Assembly (NCBI GenBank): GCA_002714745.1
Contig: PAYF01000008.1
Coordinates: 6,259-11,858, forward strand
Direction of reading: 5' to 3'
Origin: Methanobacteriota archaeon
GTDB taxonomy: Archaea > Thermoplasmatota > Poseidoniia > Poseidoniales > Thalassarchaeaceae
Length of the DNA: 5,600 nucleotides
Shown here: in pieces, positions 1 to 5,600 of the stretch
Layout of the letters: every line of letters begins with the position of its first letter
Position numbering within the stretch: position 1 is the first letter of the stretch
Translations under genes and position numbers: made by a program
The notes under the pieces: model-generated
What the model was told of the DNA's origin: nothing
Databases searched by the model: none
Seen by the model: the letters and a program-made list of their open reading frames with translations, nothing else

Positions 1-1128
1 ATACCTGCCTTGATTTTTGCAATCGTATTACTGGCTACTACCTTCTTGCTCGGAGCTATAGCGGTCAGAGTCATGGGTGAAACAGGAATCGAGCCAGTTT
101 CGGGAACTTCGTTCATCGTCCTGCTGATGCTATTGTTAGTATTCCTCAATCTACCAGTAGGCCTGACCAGCGAGGAATCTGTATTGATGGCATTAGTGGG
201 TACTACGGTTTTCGGCTCTGCGATCTCTATGTCTGGCACTGTTGTGGGGGACTACAAGAACAGCCTCTACATCGGTAATCGGCCCTATCATATCTCCAAG
301 GGTAATATCATGGGCGTTGTTCCAGGGGCCATCCTAGGGGCCGGTGTGGCCATCTTCCTGTCCATGCTACTTGCTGACGGTAGTATCGACCTTCTAGCTC
401 CTCAGGCCAACGCTTTCGCTTCGTTTACAATCATCCTAGCTGAAGGCCAAGGAGACTGGTATGCACTGGCTCTGGGCTTCGCCCTAGGGGCCTTCGCTGA
501 ATGGGCCACAGGTATGGGAACATCGTTCGGTCTGGGAATGTATCTGCCCACTCCAGTTACATTCCCGATGCTCGCAGGAGGGGCGGCTCGTGATTGGTGG
601 GAGAAGAGGCGTTTGTTACCCAAAGTCGAGGAGATTCGCCTTTCGGAGGGGGCGGCTGCTTCGGAGAAGAGCAGGGCACTTATGCTACTGTTCACCTTCA
701 TGGTAGCAGCGGGAGCTCTGACTGGAGAGGCATTCTTCGGAGTTGAATCTGCCGTGTTGGCAGTGACGGACGAACTTGAGACCGAGCAGGAGTATCTGCC
801 TGATTCTTGGACTGAAGACACATATCTCGATGAGATGATCGGTGCCACTGATGATGACTTCGGGTGGGTTCTGGACTATGCAACCTCGCGAATTGCGTCA
901 GACATCATGGATGGAAAGGAACCGTCTTGTGAAATTCTTCCCGAATCAGTATTGTGTACTGAGTCAATGAGTATCAAATCGTGGTGGCCACAAGCTAGGT
1001 TCGCGGGCTTCCTTGTAGTCAACGTATTCTTGGCTGGTATCATCTTCGTATTGTTCCGAGCTGCTGGGATAATCGGAGTCAAGGAAGGTGGTGGCTCTGA
1101 GGTCATGGATGCAGAGATTGCCGATTGA
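1..1128 (+). CDS. OPT-superfamily transporter, C-terminal part (5' end outside window)
   Basis: This is a polytopic membrane protein, probably a proton-coupled importer of small peptides or related substrates. It is read from base 1 without a start; the frame is open to the window edge, so a TTG at 10 is only an internal leucine codon. About 375 residues remain, against roughly 550-700 for the family. Numbering from the first codon, GETGIEP lies at 26-32 and matches the family's GE(T/V)xxNP-type motif. A helix ending in a family-like GLGMYLPTPVTFPMLAGG is at 177-194, followed by a basic turn (WWEKRR). A helix carrying GEAFFGV is at 242-248, and the last helix is at about 334-354. Between the last two helices sits an acidic stretch (about 257-321) that I do not recall from typical family members. 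The next gene starts 1 base after the stop, so the two are probably co-transcribed. The substrate cannot be read from the sequence. Family assignment is fairly firm, exact function is not. Confidence 0.82.
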   Translation: MPALIFAIVLLATTFLLGAIAVRVMGETGIEPVSGTSFIVLLMLLLVFLNLPVGLTSEESVLMALVGTTVFGSAISMSGTVVGDYKNSLYIGNRPYHISKGNIMGVVPGAILGAGVAIFLSMLLADGSIDLLAPQANAFASFTIILAEGQGDWYALALGFALGAFAEWATGMGTSFGLGMYLPTPVTFPMLAGGAARDWWEKRRLLPKVEEIRLSEGAAASEKSRALMLLFTFMVAAGALTGEAFFGVESAVLAVTDELETEQEYLPDSWTEDTYLDEMIGATDDDFGWVLDYATSRIASDIMDGKEPSCEILPESVLCTESMSIKSWWPQARFAGFLVVNVFLAGIIFVLFRAAGIIGVKEGGGSEVMDAEIAD

Positions 1129-1129
1129 G

Positions 1130-2086
1130 ATGTCGCAGATGGATGAAGGCAAACCTCCCCTATTCGCTTGGGGCATATTGTTCGTGGCCCTGATTGCTGT
1201 ATCCAGTGCAGGTATCGTGCTACAGTCAATGAGCGAAGTACCCCCACTTCTCAGGGCTTCGTGGAGAATGCAAGGTACTGCCCTAGTATTGCTGCCTGGA
1301 TTCCTGTACCAGTACAGCCGTATGGCGCCAGGGTCAGTCACCTCGAAAGATTGGAGCATTGTGTTGGTATCGAGCATCTTTCTAGGTGCCCATTTCGGCT
1401 CTTGGGTCTGGTCACTAGATCACACAAGTCTTGTGCACAGCCTTCTATTTGTATCCATACACCCAATCGTCCTAGTTCTACTGATGCCACTAATGGGAAT
1501 AGCTGTCCGTAGGGGACACATTCTGGGTGTATTAATCGGATTAGTAGGGGCACACCTATCACTCGGAGATGTAGATTCGGGAGGAGAGGTCACAATGGCA
1601 GGTGACGCCGCTGCATTCCTAGGTGCTGCAACTGTAGTAGGCTATCTGCTAGCAGGCCGCCATCTAAGATCAGAGCGACAGATCCCGATTTTTGTCTATG
1701 CATTTCCTGTTACATTGGGAGCAGGAATCTGGCTTGCAATGGCTGCAATATCCCAGGAAGGTGCCAGCATCTCGGATACTATACCAGAACATTCTCTGTT
1801 CGGTTGGAGTGATGCTGTTTGGCTGTCATGGATAGCATATCTCTCTATCGGGCCCGGGTTGATGGGGCATACCGGAATCAACACTGTTCTGCGCTGGATA
1901 GCTCCCATTACGGTCTCAATCATCCTTCTATTTGAGCCAGTAGTTGGGGGCATAATTGGATGGTTGTGGGAGGGAGAGATTACTCTAGGAATGTGGACCC
2001 TACTTGGAGGCCCTCTGATGCTAGCCGGAGCAATCATGGTTACGATGGAGGAGTATTCTTCCGGAGTCGTGACAGACACTGATTGA
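1130..2086 (+). CDS. EamA/DMT-superfamily transporter (ten-helix permease)
   Basis: This is a 318-residue inner-membrane permease of the drug/metabolite transporter superfamily; members export or import amino acids, nucleotide-related compounds and other metabolites, and the substrate here is unknown. Two tandem EamA repeats are visible at about residues 13-146 and 157-305, with roughly ten hydrophobic segments. Family-like stretches include RASWRMQGTALVLLP at 42-56, AHFGSWVWSLDHTSLVHS at 87-104 and LLFEPVVGGIIGWLWEGE at 266-283, the last being the typical LExPV...GE signature of repeat 2. The ATG at 1130 was chosen because it follows the OPT stop by one base and leaves a short hydrophilic N-terminus. 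An in-frame ATG at 1139 is equally possible, and the ATG at 1109 and GTG at 1088 would overlap the OPT gene. No clear Shine-Dalgarno is seen, so translational coupling to the upstream gene is likely. Confidence 0.88.
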   Translation: MSQMDEGKPPLFAWGILFVALIAVSSAGIVLQSMSEVPPLLRASWRMQGTALVLLPGFLYQYSRMAPGSVTSKDWSIVLVSSIFLGAHFGSWVWSLDHTSLVHSLLFVSIHPIVLVLLMPLMGIAVRRGHILGVLIGLVGAHLSLGDVDSGGEVTMAGDAAAFLGAATVVGYLLAGRHLRSERQIPIFVYAFPVTLGAGIWLAMAAISQEGASISDTIPEHSLFGWSDAVWLSWIAYLSIGPGLMGHTGINTVLRWIAPITVSIILLFEPVVGGIIGWLWEGEITLGMWTLLGGPLMLAGAIMVTMEEYSSGVVTDTD

Positions 2087-2111
2087 AGAACCTCCAAGCG
2101 TGCCCGGTTCC

Positions 2112-3041
2112 ATGGACAAGCCAGCCCTGTTTCTTACCAACGACGATGGCGTAGAAGCAAAGGGCCTAGAAGTTCTAATCAAGGAATTGCATTCCAAGGG
2201 ACATCCGTTAGTTGTCCTAGCACCGGCACGCGAACAGTCTTGCTCAGGCATGAGACTCACACTCAACCATCAACTCAAGCTCGAGGAACGCGAAGACATT
2301 GCTAAATCAATCAGAGAATTGGATGGCCCCCCATTGAGAATTTTCTCTCTAGATGGCACACCCTGTGACTGTGCCATTGTAGCCATTGATGGTGGCCTAA
2401 GAGCATGGGCTCCTGAAATCAAGCCAACGATGTGTGTCTCGGGAATCAATCAGGGACCAAACCTGTCTGTTGATGTGCTGCATTCTGGAACTGTTTCAGC
2501 TGCTCGTGAGGCATCTCTCTATGGAATGCCTTCTATAGCTCTCAGTCTAGCAACTTATGAACACTCTAATTTTGAGGAATCTCTTCCTGCGATGGTATCA
2601 CTCATCGAGGCGTGTGTAGCTAAACTCCCACGAACGCCTTTCAATCTGGGCAGGCCAGAAGGATGCAGTATAGTCCCAGAAGGCACGAACATGAGTCAAC
2701 TTATCATGTCCGCCTTTGCAAATGGAGATATGATTCTCAACATCAATTCTCCAAGAACATGGAATGGAACAATTCAGACTGTAAGTTTAGGATCAAGGTG
2801 GTATCGAAACGCTATAGATATCAGAGACATCGAGCAATTCGATGTTGGTTTCAAAGTGGGGGCAGCAAAAATTGTGGAAGAAGACATATCAGAAACCGAC
2901 TGCAATGCGATTAATTCCGACTCTGTGGCAGTAACCCCCCTCTCCTCGTGGCCAATCAACCATCCTCTTGGTCTCAGTGCAGAGATTATGCAAGCGGCAT
3001 CTCAAGCCGCACCATCTGGGTTACCCAAATGGCTGCTTTAG
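2112..3041 (+). CDS. surE: 5'/3'-nucleotidase SurE
   Basis: SurE is a cytosolic, divalent-metal-dependent phosphatase that removes phosphate from nucleoside 5'- and 3'-monophosphates. From the ATG at 2112 the protein has 309 residues. FLTNDDG near the N-terminus gives the metal-binding Asp pair D11/D12. VLAPAREQS supplies the conserved Ser (S43), and SGINQGPN supplies the metal-ligand Asn (N113), followed by LHSGTVSAAREA, the active-site helix. LDGTPCD precedes it, and VAVTPL near 273-278 is the typical C-terminal strand. All core residues expected of an active enzyme are present. The GTG at 2100 is in frame and would add four residues (MPGS). I prefer the ATG because family members begin just before the first beta strand; neither has an obvious ribosome-binding site. 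At 309 residues it is longer than most SurE proteins (about 250-270), the extra length being in the middle and in an alanine-rich C-terminal tail. It sits 25 bases after the EamA gene in the same direction, and its stop codon overlaps that of the opposing trmY. Confidence 0.95.
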   Translation: MDKPALFLTNDDGVEAKGLEVLIKELHSKGHPLVVLAPAREQSCSGMRLTLNHQLKLEEREDIAKSIRELDGPPLRIFSLDGTPCDCAIVAIDGGLRAWAPEIKPTMCVSGINQGPNLSVDVLHSGTVSAAREASLYGMPSIALSLATYEHSNFEESLPAMVSLIEACVAKLPRTPFNLGRPEGCSIVPEGTNMSQLIMSAFANGDMILNINSPRTWNGTIQTVSLGSRWYRNAIDIRDIEQFDVGFKVGAAKIVEEDISETDCNAINSDSVAVTPLSSWPINHPLGLSAEIMQAASQAAPSGLPKWLL

Positions 3042-3622
3042 GCCATGTCTAAGTGGTGGTGGGCAATCGCGATGCAAGAGTGCCCTTGCAGCCATTTTTG
3101 GCCGATCGAAACCCTTTCGAGACCACTAAGGAGTTCCAATTCATCATTGGTGAAAGGCTTGTGATCTGAGAGAACAAAACCAATTTCTCCTTCGAATGTC
3201 AAATCACCTACAGGCTCTCCTTCAGCATCCATGACAATTGTTTTGCATCCTTCATCAGACCACTCTTGGAGAGTCTCAGCAAGGCTTCCACCCGATTGAC
3301 TAATTCCTTGAGATGTATCATTCCAAACTCCAACAGGAGGCATCTGACTTCTGACGACTGCACGCACATGTCCAGCAATGGACCTCTCATCAGGATGAAC
3401 ACCTCTGAGTATACTGCCATCGAATCTTATTCTCCGAGACCCGCCCCCCTCTAGATGTAGAACAATCTGCGTGTCTTCTCTGATTCCATGTGAGACGAAC
3501 AGAGCCGTGTTTACTGCACGCAGAAGAACATCTAGTCTACCTGATCCACCTGCTAGATCATTGAGAGAAAAATCACCCTTTGAGGGTACATCGTGTCCAA
3601 TTATCGCGAATCTGCGACTCAG
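3038..3622 (-). CDS. trmY: tRNA (pseudouridine-54 N1)-methyltransferase TrmY, probable CTG start
   Basis: TrmY is a SPOUT-fold (trefoil-knot) methyltransferase that uses S-adenosylmethionine to convert pseudouridine 54 of archaeal tRNA to N1-methylpseudouridine. Read from a CTG at 3622-3620 the product is 194 residues, the family's usual length. It begins MSRRFAIIGHDVP, closely like known TrmY N-termini. Further family marks are LAGGSGRLDVLLRAVN at 23-38, SHGIRED at 44-50, HPDERS at 76-81 and GGSLAETL near 111-118. The C-terminal knot contains GFVLSDH at 148-154 (GDH is more usual), VSIGQKWLQGH at 171-181 and HHHLD at 188-192. The frame has no ATG, GTG or TTG before the GTG at residue 86; starting there would lose half the protein. 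A GGTGA motif four bases before the CTG supports initiation there. The gene follows srp54 by four bases on the same strand and is surely on its transcript. The alternative is a start codon lost by mutation or a sequence error. Confidence 0.9.
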   Translation of the reverse strand: MSRRFAIIGHDVPSKGDFSLNDLAGGSGRLDVLLRAVNTALFVSHGIREDTQIVLHLEGGGSRRIRFDGSILRGVHPDERSIAGHVRAVVRSQMPPVGVWNDTSQGISQSGGSLAETLQEWSDEGCKTIVMDAEGEPVGDLTFEGEIGFVLSDHKPFTNDELELLSGLERVSIGQKWLQGHSCIAIAHHHLDMA

Positions 3623-3626
3623 ATTC

Positions 3627-3633
3627 TCACCCC
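3627..3633 (-). promoter_or_regulatory. Putative ribosome-binding site for trmY, overlapping the srp54 stop
   Basis: On the minus strand GGGGTGA is formed by the last glycine codon and the TGA stop of srp54. GGTGA is complementary to the conserved 3' end of archaeal 16S rRNA. It is separated by four bases (GAAT) from the CTG proposed as the trmY start. This site decides the start in a gene that lacks a conventional initiation codon, and it suggests translational coupling of trmY to srp54. The motif is partly dictated by the srp54 codons, so chance cannot be excluded. Confidence 0.55.
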
Positions 3634-4985
3634 AAGTCCAGATCCATATCGTCGACGTCCATCATCGACTTCATTTTACGTCTAAAACTCCTGTCACCCT
3701 TCATTCCCCGCATCATCTTCCGACTGCGGTTCCATTGGGCTAGCAGTTCCTTTACGTCTTTCTCTTCTACACCAGAGCCTCTAGCGATTCTTCTTATCCT
3801 GCTTGACTTCAACAGTATTGGAGTATCCTTTTCCTCCTGAGTCATTGAATCCATGATTACTCTGTACTTCTCGAGATTGCCCTGCATCTGCCTTTTTTGT
3901 GCAGTACTCATACTACCCATACCCCCGAACATAGCATCAGGCAGGTGCGAGAGCATCTTCTCTACGCTACCAATTTTACTCATCATCTCCATCTGGCTGT
4001 ACATATCAGTTAGCGTGAATCTACCAGACATCAATCTCTGAGCCAGTCTGTTGGCCTCTTCTTGGTCAAGGTCCCCAGGAGCGAGATCTATCAGGCCCTT
4101 GATATCACCAAGTCCAAGCAGCCTTGAGATGAATCTGTCAGATTCAAACTTCTCGAGATCCTGTACTCTCTCTCCTTCACCGATGAAGACAATGGGCGCT
4201 CCTGTGGTCGATACAGCACTGAGAGCACCACCTCCACGGGCAGTTCCGTCTAGCTTGGTCACTACCGTTCCCGTCACTCCTACGAGTTGGTGAAAACTCT
4301 CGGCAACCGGGCCCGCAGCCTGACCTACTTGAGCGTCAATAACTAGGAAACGCTCGGTTGCGTTCGCAATCTTAGCAATATCAGTAAGCTCATCCTTTAA
4401 CTCCTCATCCAAACTGTCTCGACCGGCTGTGTCGATTATCACAACCTCAGCATTACCAACTTCCTTGATTCCGTTGCGAACTATGGTTGCAGCATCCTTC
4501 TCATCCGGCTCTCCATAAACCTCCACATTGGTATCTTCGAGCAATTGCTTGAGTTGCTCATAGGCCCCGGGACGATGCACATCGGCTTCTATGACTGCAA
4601 CCTTAACTCCGTGTCTACGCCTCCACCAGTCTGCCAGCTTAGCGGTAGTGGTGGTCTTGCCCTGTCCGTAAAGTCCGACCATCAGTATGGTTTGGTTATG
4701 TGGCATTATCTCTCGGGGACTGCCTAGAAGGCGAACAAGTTCGAGATATACCAGATTCATCGCATGAGTCTCGAGCTTAACTCCTGGTCGTGGCTCTTCT
4801 TCGAGAAGGCGTCTTTCGATCCTTTCTGTGAGTTCTTTGGACTGTCTGACGTTGAAATCGGCCTCCAATAGGGCCTTACGAAGAGTTCTGCTTAGCTCCT
4901 TAGCTGACTCCTCATCCACCTTGCGCTTTCCCTTCAGTAGGCCGACGGAACCCATTATGCGTCGCTTTAGCCCATCCAGCGCCAT
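3627..4985 (-). CDS. srp54: Signal recognition particle GTPase SRP54
   Basis: SRP54 binds the SRP RNA and the signal sequence emerging from the ribosome, then docks with FtsY to deliver membrane and secreted proteins to the translocon; it acts in the cytosol and at the membrane. The 452-residue length is standard. The helical N domain covers about 1-90 (ALLEADFNV at 38-46). The G domain carries the P-loop GLYGQGKT at 104-111, ADVHRPGAYEQL at 134-145, DTAGR at 185-189 and TKLDG at 243-247. The M domain begins near 310 with many methionines (for example 332, 334, 335, 344, 352, 356, 359). It includes the RNA-binding SRIRRIARGSG at 395-405 and ends in a Met/Asp-rich tail. The P-loop has Tyr and Gln where GLQGSGKT is more usual, but the Lys and Thr that bind phosphate are kept. 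The ATG at 4985 is the natural start, as the protein begins directly with the N-domain helix. It heads the srp54-trmY unit and is divergent from the membrane protein on its other side. Confidence 0.97.
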   Translation of the reverse strand: MALDGLKRRIMGSVGLLKGKRKVDEESAKELSRTLRKALLEADFNVRQSKELTERIERRLLEEEPRPGVKLETHAMNLVYLELVRLLGSPREIMPHNQTILMVGLYGQGKTTTTAKLADWWRRRHGVKVAVIEADVHRPGAYEQLKQLLEDTNVEVYGEPDEKDAATIVRNGIKEVGNAEVVIIDTAGRDSLDEELKDELTDIAKIANATERFLVIDAQVGQAAGPVAESFHQLVGVTGTVVTKLDGTARGGGALSAVSTTGAPIVFIGEGERVQDLEKFESDRFISRLLGLGDIKGLIDLAPGDLDQEEANRLAQRLMSGRFTLTDMYSQMEMMSKIGSVEKMLSHLPDAMFGGMGSMSTAQKRQMQGNLEKYRVIMDSMTQEEKDTPILLKSSRIRRIARGSGVEEKDVKELLAQWNRSRKMMRGMKGDRSFRRKMKSMMDVDDMDLDLG

Positions 4986-5027
4986 ACTCGTGGGTCCTGA
5001 TTGTGTGGTTTGAACATTATCTGAGGC
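4986..5027. promoter_or_regulatory. Divergent intergenic gap between srp54 and the membrane-protein gene
   Basis: These 42 bases are all that lies between two genes transcribed away from each other, so if both starts are right the core promoters of both must fit in or overlap the coding sequences. For srp54, an AT-rich stretch reading GATAATGTT on the minus strand (5021-5013) lies about 28-36 bases before the ATG, roughly where a TATA box of a leaderless archaeal transcript would be. It is a weak match. No good TATA-like element is seen for the plus-strand gene, and no Shine-Dalgarno is seen at useful spacing before either start. Confidence 0.35.
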
Positions 5028-5600
5028 GTGGGGCTCAAAGCCGATGTGCTATGGCCAATCGTGGCAGTCGAGTTGTGGCAGACGCAAGTTGCCTTCGCAA
5101 TCGGCCTACTGGGCATTTACGGGGGCTGGAAGGGTACAATCTCGAAGATGACAGGTTTCTACGACTTAGCCGGAGCTGTGAAGCACCTAATCTACGGAAT
5201 AGTCGTAGGCATGCTTCTAGCAGTCTTCGTAGACAGAATGATACTATCTTCAGTCATCCTGTCATATCTCAACATATTCGGGGCTTTCACAGTCGCTATA
5301 CTGATTGCTGCAGCTGAATCAGCATTCGTAATATTCTTACTTTCTCGCTCTAGAACCGCTTCACTGCGAGCCTCTCCTCCATTTGGATGGGCATTAGGGC
5401 TAGGGATCGGTTCAATGCAGGCCTGTGTGCTGATTTTTCGCCTGTTTGACAAGGATTTGGCGTATTCAGACTATTCTGGCGTCAATGCGATTAGCCTTTC
5501 ACTTGCCATAGTTATCGCCCTATGCTCATGTTTGGGACACGCTCTTCTGGCATGTTGGCAGGGGGCAGAACTGCTTGAATCCAATAGACTGCGCCCATAT
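5028..5600 (+). CDS. Uncharacterised multi-pass membrane protein (3' end outside window)
   Basis: A frame open from 5028 to the window end encodes 191 residues of a clearly membrane-embedded protein; I cannot name its function. A GTG at 5028 was taken as the start because a stop (TGA at 5022) lies two codons upstream; a second GTG at 5046 is possible. Hydrophobic segments lie at about 10-32, 53-69, 72-107 (possibly two helices), 119-139 and 153-177. Polar residues within membrane segments include E15, E98, Q131 and H171. ESAFVIFLLSRSR (98-110), followed by PFGWALGLGIGSMQA (118-132) and later a helix with GHALLACWQG (170-179), is arranged somewhat like YhfC/PrsW-type intramembrane proteases. 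However, the paired glutamates and the middle histidine expected of those enzymes are missing, so this is only a hint. It is divergent from srp54. Codon use (frequent CTA, ATA, ATC) resembles the neighbouring genes. Confidence 0.75.
   Translation, partial: MGLKADVLWPIVAVELWQTQVAFAIGLLGIYGGWKGTISKMTGFYDLAGAVKHLIYGIVVGMLLAVFVDRMILSSVILSYLNIFGAFTVAILIAAAESAFVIFLLSRSRTASLRASPPFGWALGLGIGSMQACVLIFRLFDKDLAYSDYSGVNAISLSLAIVIALCSCLGHALLACWQGAELLESNRLRPY

Noticed and set aside
402..848. Minus-strand open frame of 148 codons opposite the OPT gene
   Set aside because: It lies fully antisense to a well-supported transporter frame, its product is Ser/Ala/Pro-rich low-complexity sequence, and no family motif is seen.
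964..1377. Minus-strand open frame of 137 codons across the OPT/EamA junction
   Set aside because: Antisense to two recognisable genes and without any recognisable motif.
1696..2097. Minus-strand open frame of 133 codons opposite the EamA gene
   Set aside because: Shadow of the EamA coding sequence; its composition is the mirror of a hydrophobic gene.
2994..3010. Small inverted repeat GCGGC/GCCGC with a 7-base loop near the end of surE
   Set aside because: Five base pairs inside coding sequence, in an alanine-rich stretch, with no T-run after it on either strand; most likely chance.
3018..3028. Near-palindrome TGGGTTACCCA just before the surE stop
   Set aside because: The arms leave a one-base centre, too small for a hairpin, and it is explained by the codons; no repeat of it seen elsewhere in the window.
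3208..3420. Minus-strand open frame of 70 codons inside trmY
   Set aside because: It is in another frame from the TrmY-homologous reading, which spans the whole region with family motifs.
3471..3840. Two overlapping plus-strand open frames opposite the trmY/srp54 junction
   Set aside because: Antisense to trmY and the SRP54 M domain; no recognisable motifs and Ser/Pro-rich shadow composition.
5003..5317. Plus-strand open frame of 104 codons starting ATGTGG-like upstream of the membrane protein
   Set aside because: Its product is Arg/Ser-rich without structure, whereas the frame from 5028 gives a convincing membrane protein through to the window end.

Overview
The window is compact, archaeal-looking chromosomal DNA. 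The clearest marker is a TrmY-type tRNA pseudouridine-54 N1-methyltransferase, a family typical of archaea, lying directly behind an archaeal-style SRP54. An archaeal-type SurE is also present. The intermediate base composition, the almost complete lack of intergenic space and the gene set would fit a mesophilic euryarchaeon such as a marine Thermoplasmatota/Poseidoniales lineage. That placement is an inference from gene content; no rRNA is present to confirm it.

Left part (1-3041, + strand): three closely packed genes in one direction. They are the C-terminal half of an OPT-superfamily transporter (cut by the window edge), an EamA/DMT-family ten-helix transporter starting 1 base after the OPT stop, and SurE nucleotidase 13-25 bases further on, depending on the start used. 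The spacing suggests one transcript whose promoter lies to the left of the window.

Middle part (3038-4985, - strand): srp54 followed by trmY, apparently co-transcribed. trmY has no ATG, GTG or TTG that would give a full-length protein. The family N-terminus is encoded, and it begins at a CTG four bases after the srp54 stop, preceded by a GGTGA Shine-Dalgarno-like motif that overlaps that stop. A conventional start rule would return only the C-terminal 109 residues. trmY and surE meet tail to tail with stop codons overlapping by 4 bases.

Right part (4986-5600, + strand): a 42-base divergent gap and then the first 191 codons of a multi-pass membrane protein that runs off the window. I do not recognise it with confidence; there is a faint resemblance to the glutamic-type intramembrane protease superfamily (YhfC/PrsW-like).

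No RNA genes, mobile elements, CRISPR arrays or repeat arrays were seen. I did not find a new multi-gene system. The most unusual items are the CTG-initiated trmY, an acidic insert in the OPT transporter and the uncharacterised membrane protein.
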